A stretch of 17,846 nucleotides of DNA, taken from contig JBOIEQ010000086.1 in NCBI GenBank assembly GCA_050741255.1, positions 1-17,846 on the forward strand. The letters are read 5' to 3'. The notes under the pieces are model-generated. The model did no database searches. It was not told the DNA's origin and worked only from the letters and a program-made list of their open reading frames with translations. The stretch is from CAZXNF01 sp050741255. GTDB taxonomy: Bacteria > Pseudomonadota > Gammaproteobacteria > Burkholderiales > SG8-41. Positions 6,654-13,852 of the stretch are shown here, one piece after another; position 1 is the stretch's first letter; every line of letters starts with the position of its first letter. The translations under genes were made by a program, and so were the position numbers.

Positions 6654-7616
6654 TCAGCCGGGCTTGATGCCGGCGGAGCGCACGACTTTGCCCCAGCGTT
6701 CGTACTCGGCTTTCACGTAGGCCGCCATCTCTTCCGGCGTGCTGCTCCTGGGCTCCAGTCCCTCCGCCTGCAGCTTGTCCCGGATGCCGGGCGTGCGCAA
6801 CGCGCGGGCGATCTCGGTGTTCAGCCGCGCGACGATGTCTTTCGGCATGTTGGCCGGCCCCGCCACCGAATACCAGCTGTTCACCTCGAACTGCGGGAAC
6901 CCCGACTCCTTCGACGTCGGGACGTCCGGCAGGGCCGCAATGCGGGCGGACGAGGTGACGGCGACCGCACGCAGCTTGCCGGCGCTCACCATCGCCTGCA
7001 CCGAGGGGATGCTCGCGAAGGACAGGTCCACGTGCCCGCCGAGCAGGTCGATGATCGCCGGACCGCCGCCCTTGTACGGCACCTGGACCATCTTCGTGCC
7101 GCTCAGCTGCTTGAACAGCTCGCCCGCGAGATGGGTCGTCGACGAGCTCGTGGCGAAGGTCAGCTGGTCGGGCCTGGCCTTGGCGATCGCGGCGAGTTCC
7201 CTCAGCGTCTTCGCCGGCACGCGCGGATTCACCACCACCAGCAGCGGCTGCGTCGTCGCCAGCGTGATATGGGTGAAATCCTTCACCGGGTCGTAGCCCA
7301 CGTCCTGGTAGATCCACGGATTCATCGCGAGGATGCCGAGGATGGTGAGTACGAGGGTATAGCCGTCGGGCGGCGCCTTCGCCGCCAGCGCCGTGCCGAG
7401 ACTGCCCTGCGCGCCGCCGCGGTTGTCGAGAACGACCTGCTGGCCGAGCGCGCCGGACAAATCCTGCGCCAGCAGGCGGACCAGGAAGTCCGAGCCCCCG
7501 CCCGGGGGGAAGGGCACGATAAAGCGGATCGGCTTCACCGGGTAGGTCTGCGCGGGCACGCCTGTGGCGAAACCGCCCAGCGCCAGGCTCGCGCACAAAG
7601 CCATTATTCTGATCAT
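6654..7616 (-). CDS. Bug/TctC-family periplasmic binding protein (Bug-2)
   Basis: A 320-residue tripartite-tricarboxylate-type solute-binding protein. It has a Sec signal peptide (hydrophobic about 4-18, cleavage likely after GVPA at residue 22), then TYPVKPIRFIVPFPPGGGSD (24-43), the ligand-loop signature, and later NRGGAQGSLG, PPDGYTL and VPYKGGGPAIIDLLGG. The length is standard. ATG 7616 was chosen because a GGAGGAGG ribosome site sits directly upstream and the signal peptide begins there; a GTG one codon earlier is an alternative. It lies between the two MmgE/PrpD genes (gaps 46 and 43 bp), suggesting that it imports, or senses, the substrate of this operon. No TctA/TctB membrane genes are in the window, so the transporter partner is unknown. 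Confidence 0.93.
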   Translation of the reverse strand: MIRIMALCASLALGGFATGVPAQTYPVKPIRFIVPFPPGGGSDFLVRLLAQDLSGALGQQVVLDNRGGAQGSLGTALAAKAPPDGYTLVLTILGILAMNPWIYQDVGYDPVKDFTHITLATTQPLLVVVNPRVPAKTLRELAAIAKARPDQLTFATSSSTTHLAGELFKQLSGTKMVQVPYKGGGPAIIDLLGGHVDLSFASIPSVQAMVSAGKLRAVAVTSSARIAALPDVPTSKESGFPQFEVNSWYSVAGPANMPKDIVARLNTEIARALRTPGIRDKLQAEGLEPRSSTPEEMAAYVKAEYERWGKVVRSAGIKPG

Positions 7617-7662
7617 CACGCCTCCTCCTGCTTGTTGTTCCGGAATCCGCCCGGACATCCCG

Positions 7663-9021
7663 TCACCGCTGCGGCGTGAGTCGTGCAATGATTTCACCCA
7701 CATCCCGGGCTTCTTCGAACCGCCAGACGCTCTCAATGACCTCTTCGCACCAGCGGGCGTCGCCGTGCGCGCCGGCCAGATCCCGGAACTTCGCTTCCAC
7801 GGCAGCATCGCTCACCGGGTTGAGCGCGTGTCCCGTCGGATAGCGCATCTCCTCGCGGAAGACCTCACCCGCGGCCGTGCGGAGCGTGACACGCCCGGGT
7901 GCAGACTCCGGATACAGTGCGGTCAGCGCCGGATCCTCGCTGACCTTCACCTTTTGCATCAGCGCCACCACCGCCGGATCCCGCAGCCGCGCCGGCGCGA
8001 AGGAGGCGGAGGTGATCGCGCCATCAAGGAGGGCGATGGCGACGACGTAGGGCAGGCTGTGGTCGGCGGTTTCGCGTGTCGTCGGCGCCCACCGGCTTGC
8101 ATCCTCGCCCATCATCGCGACCGACCCGCGGTACGTCTCGACATGAACCTCGGCGATGTCCGCGACACGCACGCGGGACAGCAGTTGCAGCGCGGACAGC
8201 GCCGCGGACTGACCGTGATAGCAGATCGGCAGGCTTTTGATGTGGGTCTGCTCGATCATGCGCCGCGCGCCGTCGACCGCCGGCAGCGGCCAGTCGAAGC
8301 GGCCGAGGACGTTCCACAGTCCCTGCCGCCCCTCGAACACCGCCGGCGGCCCGGTGAAACCGGCCTGCGCGAGCGTGGCCGCAAACACCGCGTTGCGCGC
8401 GGCATTGGCGCCCGCGCAGCCTTTCCAGCTCGAAAGATCGCCATTGCGCGTCTCGCGCAAGGCCATGTTGGGCGTCAGCGCGAGCGAAACGGCATCGCCC
8501 AACTGCTCGCGCGTGAGGCCGAGCAGCCGGCCCGCGCCCAGCGCCGTGCCCAGCACGCCATACAGCGGCTGGTCCCAGCCCGGGCCGACAATTTCGACGG
8601 CGTCGTTCAGGCTGCAATACACGTCATACGCGAGCGTCATGGCGTTGATGACGGAAGGCCCGTCGGCGTGCACCGACTCGCCGACCGCGAGGATGCCCGC
8701 GAGGACGTCGCTCGGATGACTGCCGCCGCGGCCGAGATAGGTGTCGCTGACGTCGAGGTAGCGCACCATGACGCCGTTGGTGAAGGCGGCCGCTTCAGGC
8801 GTGGTGCGGAGCGTGCTGCCCCACACGCCCGCGTCCGGCGTTCCGGTCTGGCGTTGCGCGATCGTCCGCGCCATCTCGCTCAGCGGTTCGTGGTAGGCGC
8901 CCAGTGCACTCGCGAAGGCGTCGAGCAGGCCCCGCTTGCACGCGTGCACGGTTGATGCGCTCAGTCCCGAGTAGCGAGACGCCAGCGCAAAGTCGATCAA
9001 TTGTCGGGTGGTGGCATCCAT
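7663..9021 (-). CDS. MmgE/PrpD family protein 2
   Basis: A 452-residue MmgE/PrpD protein, first gene of the 9021-3206 operon. Family marks are LDVSDTYLGRGGSHPSD (89-105; D90, D93, H102), GWDQPLYGVLGTALGAGRLL (148-167), GFTGPP (221-226) and IKSLP (261-265, the K-x-x-P site). Its length is ordinary for the family and closer to the compact members than MmgE/PrpD-1. ATG 9021 is preceded in frame by a stop codon (9027-9025) and by no Shine-Dalgarno at a useful distance. The strong GGAGGAG at 9061-9055 instead serves a six-codon mini-ORF ending just before it, so expression may depend on reinitiation. It is divergent from SDR-2 across a 264-bp regulatory gap. Substrate unknown; two non-identical family members in one operon suggest two successive or stereochemically different steps. 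Confidence 0.9.
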   Translation of the reverse strand: MDATTRQLIDFALASRYSGLSASTVHACKRGLLDAFASALGAYHEPLSEMARTIAQRQTGTPDAGVWGSTLRTTPEAAAFTNGVMVRYLDVSDTYLGRGGSHPSDVLAGILAVGESVHADGPSVINAMTLAYDVYCSLNDAVEIVGPGWDQPLYGVLGTALGAGRLLGLTREQLGDAVSLALTPNMALRETRNGDLSSWKGCAGANAARNAVFAATLAQAGFTGPPAVFEGRQGLWNVLGRFDWPLPAVDGARRMIEQTHIKSLPICYHGQSAALSALQLLSRVRVADIAEVHVETYRGSVAMMGEDASRWAPTTRETADHSLPYVVAIALLDGAITSASFAPARLRDPAVVALMQKVKVSEDPALTALYPESAPGRVTLRTAAGEVFREEMRYPTGHALNPVSDAAVEAKFRDLAGAHGDARWCEEVIESVWRFEEARDVGEIIARLTPQR

Positions 9022-9024
9022 GGC

Positions 9025-9045
9025 TCAGTAATTTTCCGCGTACAC
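9025..9045 (-). other. Mini-ORF with strong Shine-Dalgarno ahead of MmgE/PrpD-2
   Basis: On the minus strand GGAGGAG (9061-9055) is followed after nine bases by GTG (9045-9043) and a six-codon reading frame, MYAENY, ending at TGA (9027-9025). Three bases later, in the same frame, lies the ATG of MmgE/PrpD-2. This is either a leader peptide feeding reinitiation or the remains of an N-terminal extension cut by one stop codon. Translation is not proven. Confidence 0.4.
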
Positions 9046-9168
9046 GGGGACAGTCTCCTCCGGACCAGGGCTCAGGCACGGCCGCTGCCGGCGCGCGCAT
9101 CGTGACGGCATTGACGATGGCTCCAGGCGGAGCCCGCGCGCGCCGTGCTTGTTTACAGGCGATCTGAT

Positions 9169-9196
9169 CTTATCGGATTGTCTGACAATAAGGCAA
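9169..9196 (-). promoter_or_regulatory. Possible promoter for the MmgE/PrpD-2 operon
   Basis: Read on the minus strand: TTGCCT (9196-9191, 4/6 to -35), a 16-bp spacer, and GATAAG (9174-9169, 4/6 to -10). The palindrome 9177-9189 lies in the spacer, the same geometry as at the GntR promoter. It would give a leader of about 140 nt ending at the mini-ORF and ATG 9021. Weak by sequence alone; the shared architecture raises belief somewhat. Confidence 0.4.
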
Positions 9197-9197
9197 T
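9176..9197. promoter_or_regulatory. Predicted GntR operator, copy 2
   Basis: The core ATTGTCTGACAAT (9177-9189) is a perfect 6-1-6 inverted repeat. The 22-bp element matches 19 of 22 positions with 1867-1888. It overlaps the -35 of the strong plus-strand promoter and fills the spacer of the minus-strand one, an arrangement suited to repressing both divergent operons. The likely binder is the GntR protein encoded at 1173-1847. Confidence 0.68.
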
Positions 9198-9210
9198 CCA
9201 AAGCTATAAT
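9182..9210 (+). promoter_or_regulatory. Strong sigma-70 promoter for SDR-2/CaiB2
   Basis: CTGACA (9182-9187, 5/6) and a perfect TATAAT (9205-9210) are separated by exactly 17 bp. The transcription start should be near 9217, leaving a leader of about 69 nt before ATG 9286. The palindrome at 9177-9189 covers the -35, so repression is expected when it is bound. Confidence 0.75.
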
Positions 9211-9285
9211 CCGTGCGCTGTTTTCCGCCGCCGCCTGCGCGCAAGCGCCGCGCCGTCCCGTCCCCCCGAGGAGAAAGAACACACC

Positions 9286-10062
9286 ATGCAGAACGCCTCG
9301 CCCGCGCAGGGCTCGCTCGCCGGCAAGACCGCCATCGTCACCGGCTCCGGCCAGAACATCGGCCGCTCGATCGCCCTCTTCTACGCCCGCGAAGGCGCGA
9401 ACGTGGTGATCAACGGCCATCGCAACCAGGCGCTGGTCGACAAGGTGGTCGGGGAAGTCCGGGCGCTCGGCGGCAAGGCCCTCGGCATCATGGCGGACGT
9501 GGCCGATCCCGACGCGGTCGCCGGCATGGTCAAGCAGGCGACCGAGGCCTTTGGCGCCGTCGACATCGCGGTGTCGAACGTATCGATCCGCCGTCTGCAG
9601 CCCTTCCTCGAGATCTCCATCGACGACTGGCACAACACGCTCAACACCAATCTCAACTCCTGTTTCTACATGGCGCGCGCGGCCGTTCCCGGCATGAAGG
9701 CGCGCGGCTGGGGCCGCCTGATCCACATCTCCGGCGTCGACGGTTTCGCCGGGCACATCCCGACGCGCGCGCACAACATCGTCTGCAAGTCTGGCATGCA
9801 CGCATTCGCGAAAGCGATCGCGGTGGAGTTCGGCGAATTCGGCATCACCGCCAACACCGTCTCGCCGGGCTCGCTCGACACCACGCGCGACTGGAGCCAG
9901 TACCCGCCCAACTGGGTCGAAATGCGGAAGGCGCAGATTCCCGTGCGTCGCCTGGGCACCGCGGACGAAATCGCCGCCGCGTGCCTGTACCTCGCGGGAC
10001 CGAACTCGGGCTTCGTCACCGGCCAGGTCATCCACGTCAACGGCGGCCAGTACATGTATTAG
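9286..10062 (+). CDS. Atypical SDR-family protein 2 (catalytic Tyr absent)
   Basis: A 258-residue SDR-fold protein, paralogue of SDR-1: residues 11-258 align gap-free with SDR-1 14-261, well over half identical by eye. TGSGQNIG (19-26), SNVS instead of NNAG (97-100), N122, S149, then RAHNIVCK with K168 as the apparent catalytic Lys. N164 stands where Tyr is expected and H163 precedes it. The conserved region TRDWSQYPPNWVEMRKAQIP (200-219) is shared with SDR-1 and may shape the substrate pocket. ATG 9286 has GAGGAGA about 12 bases upstream; the longer in-frame extension to 9145 would overrun the promoter and is rejected. It is first gene after a strong promoter and 12 bp before CaiB2, hence probably co-transcribed. 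Function beyond the fold is uncertain. Confidence 0.9.
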   Translation: MQNASPAQGSLAGKTAIVTGSGQNIGRSIALFYAREGANVVINGHRNQALVDKVVGEVRALGGKALGIMADVADPDAVAGMVKQATEAFGAVDIAVSNVSIRRLQPFLEISIDDWHNTLNTNLNSCFYMARAAVPGMKARGWGRLIHISGVDGFAGHIPTRAHNIVCKSGMHAFAKAIAVEFGEFGITANTVSPGSLDTTRDWSQYPPNWVEMRKAQIPVRRLGTADEIAAACLYLAGPNSGFVTGQVIHVNGGQYMY

Positions 10063-10074
10063 GGGCCCCTCGGC

Positions 10075-11280
10075 ATGAACGGTCCTTTGCACGGCGTCCG
10101 CGTTCTCGACCTGACGGCAATCGTCCTCGGTCCGACGGCGACCGCCACGCTCGCCGAACTCGGCGCCGACGTGATCAAGGTCGAGTCGCCGGACGGCGAC
10201 AGCCTGCGGCGCGCAGGCCCCGCCCGCCACGCGGGCATGGGCGCGCCCTTCCTCAACCTGAACCGCAACAAGCGCAGCCTCGCCATCGACCTGCGGCAGG
10301 ACGCGGGCCGCGCGGCGTTCCTCGCCTTGCTGCGAACCGTCGACGTGCTCACCTACAACCTGCGGCCGGCCTCCATGGCCAGGCTCGGACTCGGCTACGA
10401 ACAGGTGCGCGCGCTGCGCCCGGGCATCATTTACTGCGGCATGTACGGATACGCCGAGGACGGTCCCTACGCCGGCCGGCCCGCTTACGACGACCTGATC
10501 CAGGGGCTGGCCGCGCTGCCGTCGCTGGAAACCGGGCCCGATGGCACCCCGCGTTATCTGTCGGTACCCGTCGTCGACCGCGTCACCGCTTTGTCGGCGG
10601 CGTTCAGTGTTGCCTCGGCTCTGTTCCAGCGCGAACGCACGGGACAGGGACAGGCGATCGAGATCCCGATGTTCGAGACGATGGCCGCGTTCATGCTGGA
10701 TACGCACATGGGCGGCCTGACCTTCGATCCGCCGGCGGGTCCGCCCGGCTACCAGCGCCTGCTGGCGCCGGAGCGCCGCCCGCACCGGACGCGCGACGGC
10801 TGGCTCTGCCTGCTCTGCTACACGCCTCAGCACTGGCGCGCCTTCTTCGATCTCGTCGGCCGCTCCGAACTGAAGACGGACACCCGCTTCGCGGATGCCG
10901 AGGCGATCGCGCGGCACCAGTCCGTGCTGCTGCCCATCGTCGCGGTAGCCATGGCGCAAGAGACCAGCGCCACCTGGCTGGAACGCCTGGCGCACGCCGG
11001 TATCCCGGCGGCCAGGCTGCATACGGTGGAATCGTTGGTCGATGACGAACATCTCCGACAGACGGGCTTCGTCACCTTCAGGGAACACCCCACGGAGGGC
11101 CGCATCCGTACCCTCGGCACCGCCACCCGCTGGGCCGGCGGCACGCCGGTGGCGCAGCGCCATGCCCCGCGCCTGGGCGAGCACAGCCGCGAGATTCTTG
11201 CCGAAGCCGGTCTGGCTGCGGACGCCATCGACCGGCTGATCGCTGACGGCGTCGTGCTGGAACCGGCGACGCCCGTCTGA
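10075..11280 (+). CDS. CaiB/BaiF family (class III) CoA-transferase 2
   Basis: A 401-residue class III CoA-transferase. HGVRVLDLTAIVLGPTATAT (6-25), LAELGADVIKVESPDGD (26-42), NRNKRSLAIDL (63-73), and SVPVVDRVTALSAA (163-176) with D168 as the likely catalytic Asp that carries the acyl anhydride intermediate. The C-terminus has the family PRLGEHS motif. ATG 10075 is the natural start, with AGGGG nine bases upstream and a 12-bp gap from SDR-2. It ends 7 bp from the convergent carboxyltransferase gene. It differs clearly from CaiB1, so the two transferases may activate different acids or use different CoA donors; both appear under the same operator type. Substrates not deducible. Confidence 0.93.
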   Translation: MNGPLHGVRVLDLTAIVLGPTATATLAELGADVIKVESPDGDSLRRAGPARHAGMGAPFLNLNRNKRSLAIDLRQDAGRAAFLALLRTVDVLTYNLRPASMARLGLGYEQVRALRPGIIYCGMYGYAEDGPYAGRPAYDDLIQGLAALPSLETGPDGTPRYLSVPVVDRVTALSAAFSVASALFQRERTGQGQAIEIPMFETMAAFMLDTHMGGLTFDPPAGPPGYQRLLAPERRPHRTRDGWLCLLCYTPQHWRAFFDLVGRSELKTDTRFADAEAIARHQSVLLPIVAVAMAQETSATWLERLAHAGIPAARLHTVESLVDDEHLRQTGFVTFREHPTEGRIRTLGTATRWAGGTPVAQRHAPRLGEHSREILAEAGLAADAIDRLIADGVVLEPATPV

Positions 11281-11287
11281 GCTTCCA

Positions 11288-12835
11288 TCAGGGCCTGAAG
11301 CCAAACGCCGGCGGCCCCACGGTCATCGTGCCCGCGCTCACCGCCGCGAACTCGCACAGCAGACGGCGCGTGTCGCGCGGGTCGATGATCTCGTCGAAGT
11401 TGTAGGCCTCCGCGGTGCGGAACGGAGAACATACGCGGGCGAGCCGCGCCTCGATCTCGGCAAGCTTCGCCGCCGGGTCGTCCGCCGCGGCGATCTCCGA
11501 GCGGTACGACGCCTCCAGCCCGCCGGCGATGGGCATCGATCCCCAGTTCGCGGAAGGCCAGGCGTAGCGCATCGAGTAGCGCGAGTTGTTGGCGTGCGCG
11601 CCGCCGCCGATGCCGAAGCATTTGCGCACGATCACCGCACACCACGGCACCGTCGACCCGATGATCGACGCGATCGCGTCCGCGGCGTATCGCATAGTGC
11701 CCTTCTGCTCTGCCTCAAGGCCGACCATGAAGCCGGGCACGTCCACCAGGTGCACGACCGGCAGATGAAACGTCTGCGCGAGGTCGACGAAACGTCGGAT
11801 CTTGCGCGCCGCGTCGGCCGTCCATGCCCCGCCGTAGTGGTACGGATCGCTGGCCATCAGCGCGACCGGCCAGCCATCGAAGCGCGCGAATCCGGTGATG
11901 ACCGGACGCCCCCACTTGCGGCCGATCTCGAAGAAACTGCCCTCGTCGGCAACCGCTTCGACGATCGTGCGCATCTTGTAAACCTGGCGCTCGTCGCGCG
12001 GAATCGCATCGATGAGCCAGCCGACATCGCGTGCGGGATCGTCGCCGGTCGCCTCGCGAGCCGGCAGTTCGTGAACCGAGCGTGGCAGATACGACAGGAA
12101 ACGCCGCGCGCAGGCAAAGGCCTCGGCCTCGCTGTCCACTTCATCGTCGACGGTGCCGTTGCGCGTATGAATCTCGCTGCCGCCGAGTTCGTTCTTCTCG
12201 TAGTGGTGGCCGAGCCGGTTGACCACCGGCGGCCCCGCGATGAACATCTGCGAGGTGTCCTTGATCATTACCGAATAGTGGCTGGTGGCCACGCGCGCGG
12301 CGCCGAACCCCGCCGTCGAACCCAGCGCGAGCCCCACCACCGGCACCAGGCTCAGGTTCTCGATGGCGAGCCCCCACCCGTACAGCGCGGGACACTTGGC
12401 GTAGCCGTCCACTTCCAGCGCGCGCACCGATCCGCCGCCGCCGGTACCGTCCACGAGGCGCACGATGGGCAGGCGCAGGTCGCGCGACATCATTTCCGCG
12501 CGCACCAGCTTGTCGCGCAGTCCGCCCTCGGCGGAGCCGCCGCGCACCGTAAAGTCGTCGCCCGCCACTACGACCGGGCGGCCGTCGAGCGTGCCGCGGC
12601 CCATGACCAGGTAGGCCGGTGTGAACGCGGTGATGTTGCCGGCCTCGTCGTAATTCGCCTGGCCGGCGATGCTGCCGACTTCGCGGAACGAACCGGGATC
12701 CAGGAGGGCATCGATGCGCTCGCGCACCGTGAGCTTGCCGCCCTCCTTGTGCCGGCGGACACGCTCGGTGCCACCGAGTTCGCGTGCCAGCGCCTGACGC
12801 CGCCGCAACTCTTCCAGTTCGGATTCCCAGCTCAC
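11288..12835 (-). CDS. Acyl-CoA carboxylase-type carboxyltransferase (beta) subunit
   Basis: This 515-residue carboxyltransferase has two crotonase-like halves. In biotin-dependent carboxylases it moves CO2 from carboxybiotin to an acyl-CoA; related proteins act in decarboxylases. Features: LTVRERIDALLDPGSF (35-50), GDDFTVRGGSAEGG (92-105), the oxyanion segment VDGTGGGGSV (128-137), GSTAGFGAA (172-180), VDVPGFMVGLEAEQKG (364-379) and RKCFGIGGGAHA (404-415). The stretch WPSANWGSMPIAGG (426-439) differs from textbook propionyl- or methylcrotonyl-CoA carboxylases, so acyl specificity is open. It uses a GTG start at 12835 with a weak ribosome site, 31 bp after Bug-3. It is last in the six-gene operon. 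No biotin carboxylase or biotinyl carrier is in the window, so it must recruit these from elsewhere or work differently. Confidence 0.92.
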   Translation of the reverse strand: MSWESELEELRRRQALARELGGTERVRRHKEGGKLTVRERIDALLDPGSFREVGSIAGQANYDEAGNITAFTPAYLVMGRGTLDGRPVVVAGDDFTVRGGSAEGGLRDKLVRAEMMSRDLRLPIVRLVDGTGGGGSVRALEVDGYAKCPALYGWGLAIENLSLVPVVGLALGSTAGFGAARVATSHYSVMIKDTSQMFIAGPPVVNRLGHHYEKNELGGSEIHTRNGTVDDEVDSEAEAFACARRFLSYLPRSVHELPAREATGDDPARDVGWLIDAIPRDERQVYKMRTIVEAVADEGSFFEIGRKWGRPVITGFARFDGWPVALMASDPYHYGGAWTADAARKIRRFVDLAQTFHLPVVHLVDVPGFMVGLEAEQKGTMRYAADAIASIIGSTVPWCAVIVRKCFGIGGGAHANNSRYSMRYAWPSANWGSMPIAGGLEASYRSEIAAADDPAAKLAEIEARLARVCSPFRTAEAYNFDEIIDPRDTRRLLCEFAAVSAGTMTVGPPAFGFRP

Positions 12836-12866
12836 ACGCGCGCGCCCGTATGCCGTCTCGCGCCGG

Positions 12867-13832
12867 TCATTCCGGCTTGATGTTGGCCGACTTGATCACC
12901 TTCGCCCACTTGACCAACTCGTTCTTCACCAACTGGCCGAGTTCCTGCGGCGTGCTCGGCGTCGCATCCAGTCCCTGCGCTTCCATCACGGCCTTCGTGT
13001 CCGGGTGCGCCAGCCCCTGCCGAACGAGCTGGTTCAGCCGGTTGACGATCGCCGGCGGCGTGCCCGCCGGTGCGAACAATGCGTTCCAGGCCGTCACTTC
13101 ATAGCCCGGCACACCGGACTCCGCGATCGTCGGCGCCTCCGGCACGAAGCTCGAGCGCTGCGCGCCGGACACGCCCAGCAGGATCAATTTCTTCGTTTGC
13201 ACGTGCGGCAATACGGACGTGCTCCCGAACGTCATCGCGACCTGTCCGCCGACCAGGTCGATGATCGATGGTCCGCTGCCTTTGTACGGGACGTGGATCA
13301 TCCGGGTGTTCGTCATGGAAGTGAACAGCTCGCCCGCCAGGTGGGTGCCGCTGCCCACACCCACGGAGGCGTACGTGAGTTGACCCGGCTTCGCCTTGGC
13401 GAGCGCGATGAGCTGCTGGACCGAGCGCACCGGGGTGGAGGGATGCACGACCAGGAAAAACATATAGGACGAGAGTTTCGAGATCGGCTCGAAATCCTTG
13501 ACCGGATCGAACGGCACCTGCTTCTGCAGGCTCGGGTTGATCACCATGCTGGTCTGCATCGCCAGCAGGGTGTAGCCGTCGGCGGGCGATCTCGCGACCA
13601 GTTCCACGCCCAGATTGCCGCCCGCGCCGGGCCTGTTGTCGACGAACACCGACTGCCCGAGATCGACGGTCAGGGTCTTCGCCACGGCCCTGGACACAAG
13701 ATCCAGCGATCCACCCGGACTGAACGGATTGACCATGCGGATCGGCTTCGCGGGCCAGGCCTGGGCGTGCACGGCGACCGCGCCAGCTGCCAGCACCACA
13801 CCCGCGGCGACGGATGCCACGACTGATTTCAT
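12867..13832 (-). CDS. Bug/TctC-family periplasmic binding protein (Bug-3)
   Basis: A 321-residue solute-binding protein of the Bug/TctC type. Signal peptide at residues 1-23 (hydrophobic about 4-20, AXA-like VHA cleavage site), then AWPAKPIRMVNPFSPGG (25-41) with SLD at 42-44. Later DNRPGAGGNLG, SPADGYTLL and VPYKGSGPSIIDLVGG are diagnostic. The ligand-loop reads PGGSLD rather than the PGGGSD of Bug-2 and PGGGTD of Bug-1, hinting at a different ligand. ATG 13832 is well supported by GGAGGAGG just upstream. It lies 20 bp after the acyl-CoA synthetase gene and 31 bp before the carboxyltransferase, so it is embedded in the catabolic operon rather than next to transporter genes. Its ligand may be the acid that the synthetase activates (inference). 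Confidence 0.94.
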   Translation of the reverse strand: MKSVVASVAAGVVLAAGAVAVHAQAWPAKPIRMVNPFSPGGSLDLVSRAVAKTLTVDLGQSVFVDNRPGAGGNLGVELVARSPADGYTLLAMQTSMVINPSLQKQVPFDPVKDFEPISKLSSYMFFLVVHPSTPVRSVQQLIALAKAKPGQLTYASVGVGSGTHLAGELFTSMTNTRMIHVPYKGSGPSIIDLVGGQVAMTFGSTSVLPHVQTKKLILLGVSGAQRSSFVPEAPTIAESGVPGYEVTAWNALFAPAGTPPAIVNRLNQLVRQGLAHPDTKAVMEAQGLDATPSTPQELGQLVKNELVKWAKVIKSANIKPE

Positions 13833-13852
13833 CTTTTCCTCCTCCAGAGTAC

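Noticed and set aside
5093..6667. Long plus-strand open frame (524 codons) opposite MmgE/PrpD-1
   Set aside because: It mirrors a well-recognised gene; its product is Arg/His/Gly-rich with no domain, as expected for antisense frames in GC-rich DNA.
7617..7808. 64-residue N-terminal extension of Bug-2
   Set aside because: It overlaps the MmgE/PrpD-2 coding end and would bury the signal peptide; a strong ribosome site lies directly before ATG 7616.
9025..11304. Very long minus-strand open frame (759 codons) opposite SDR-2 and CaiB2
   Set aside because: It spans two confident plus-strand genes plus their promoter and has no recognisable domain. Only its last six codons coincide with the mini-ORF noted separately.
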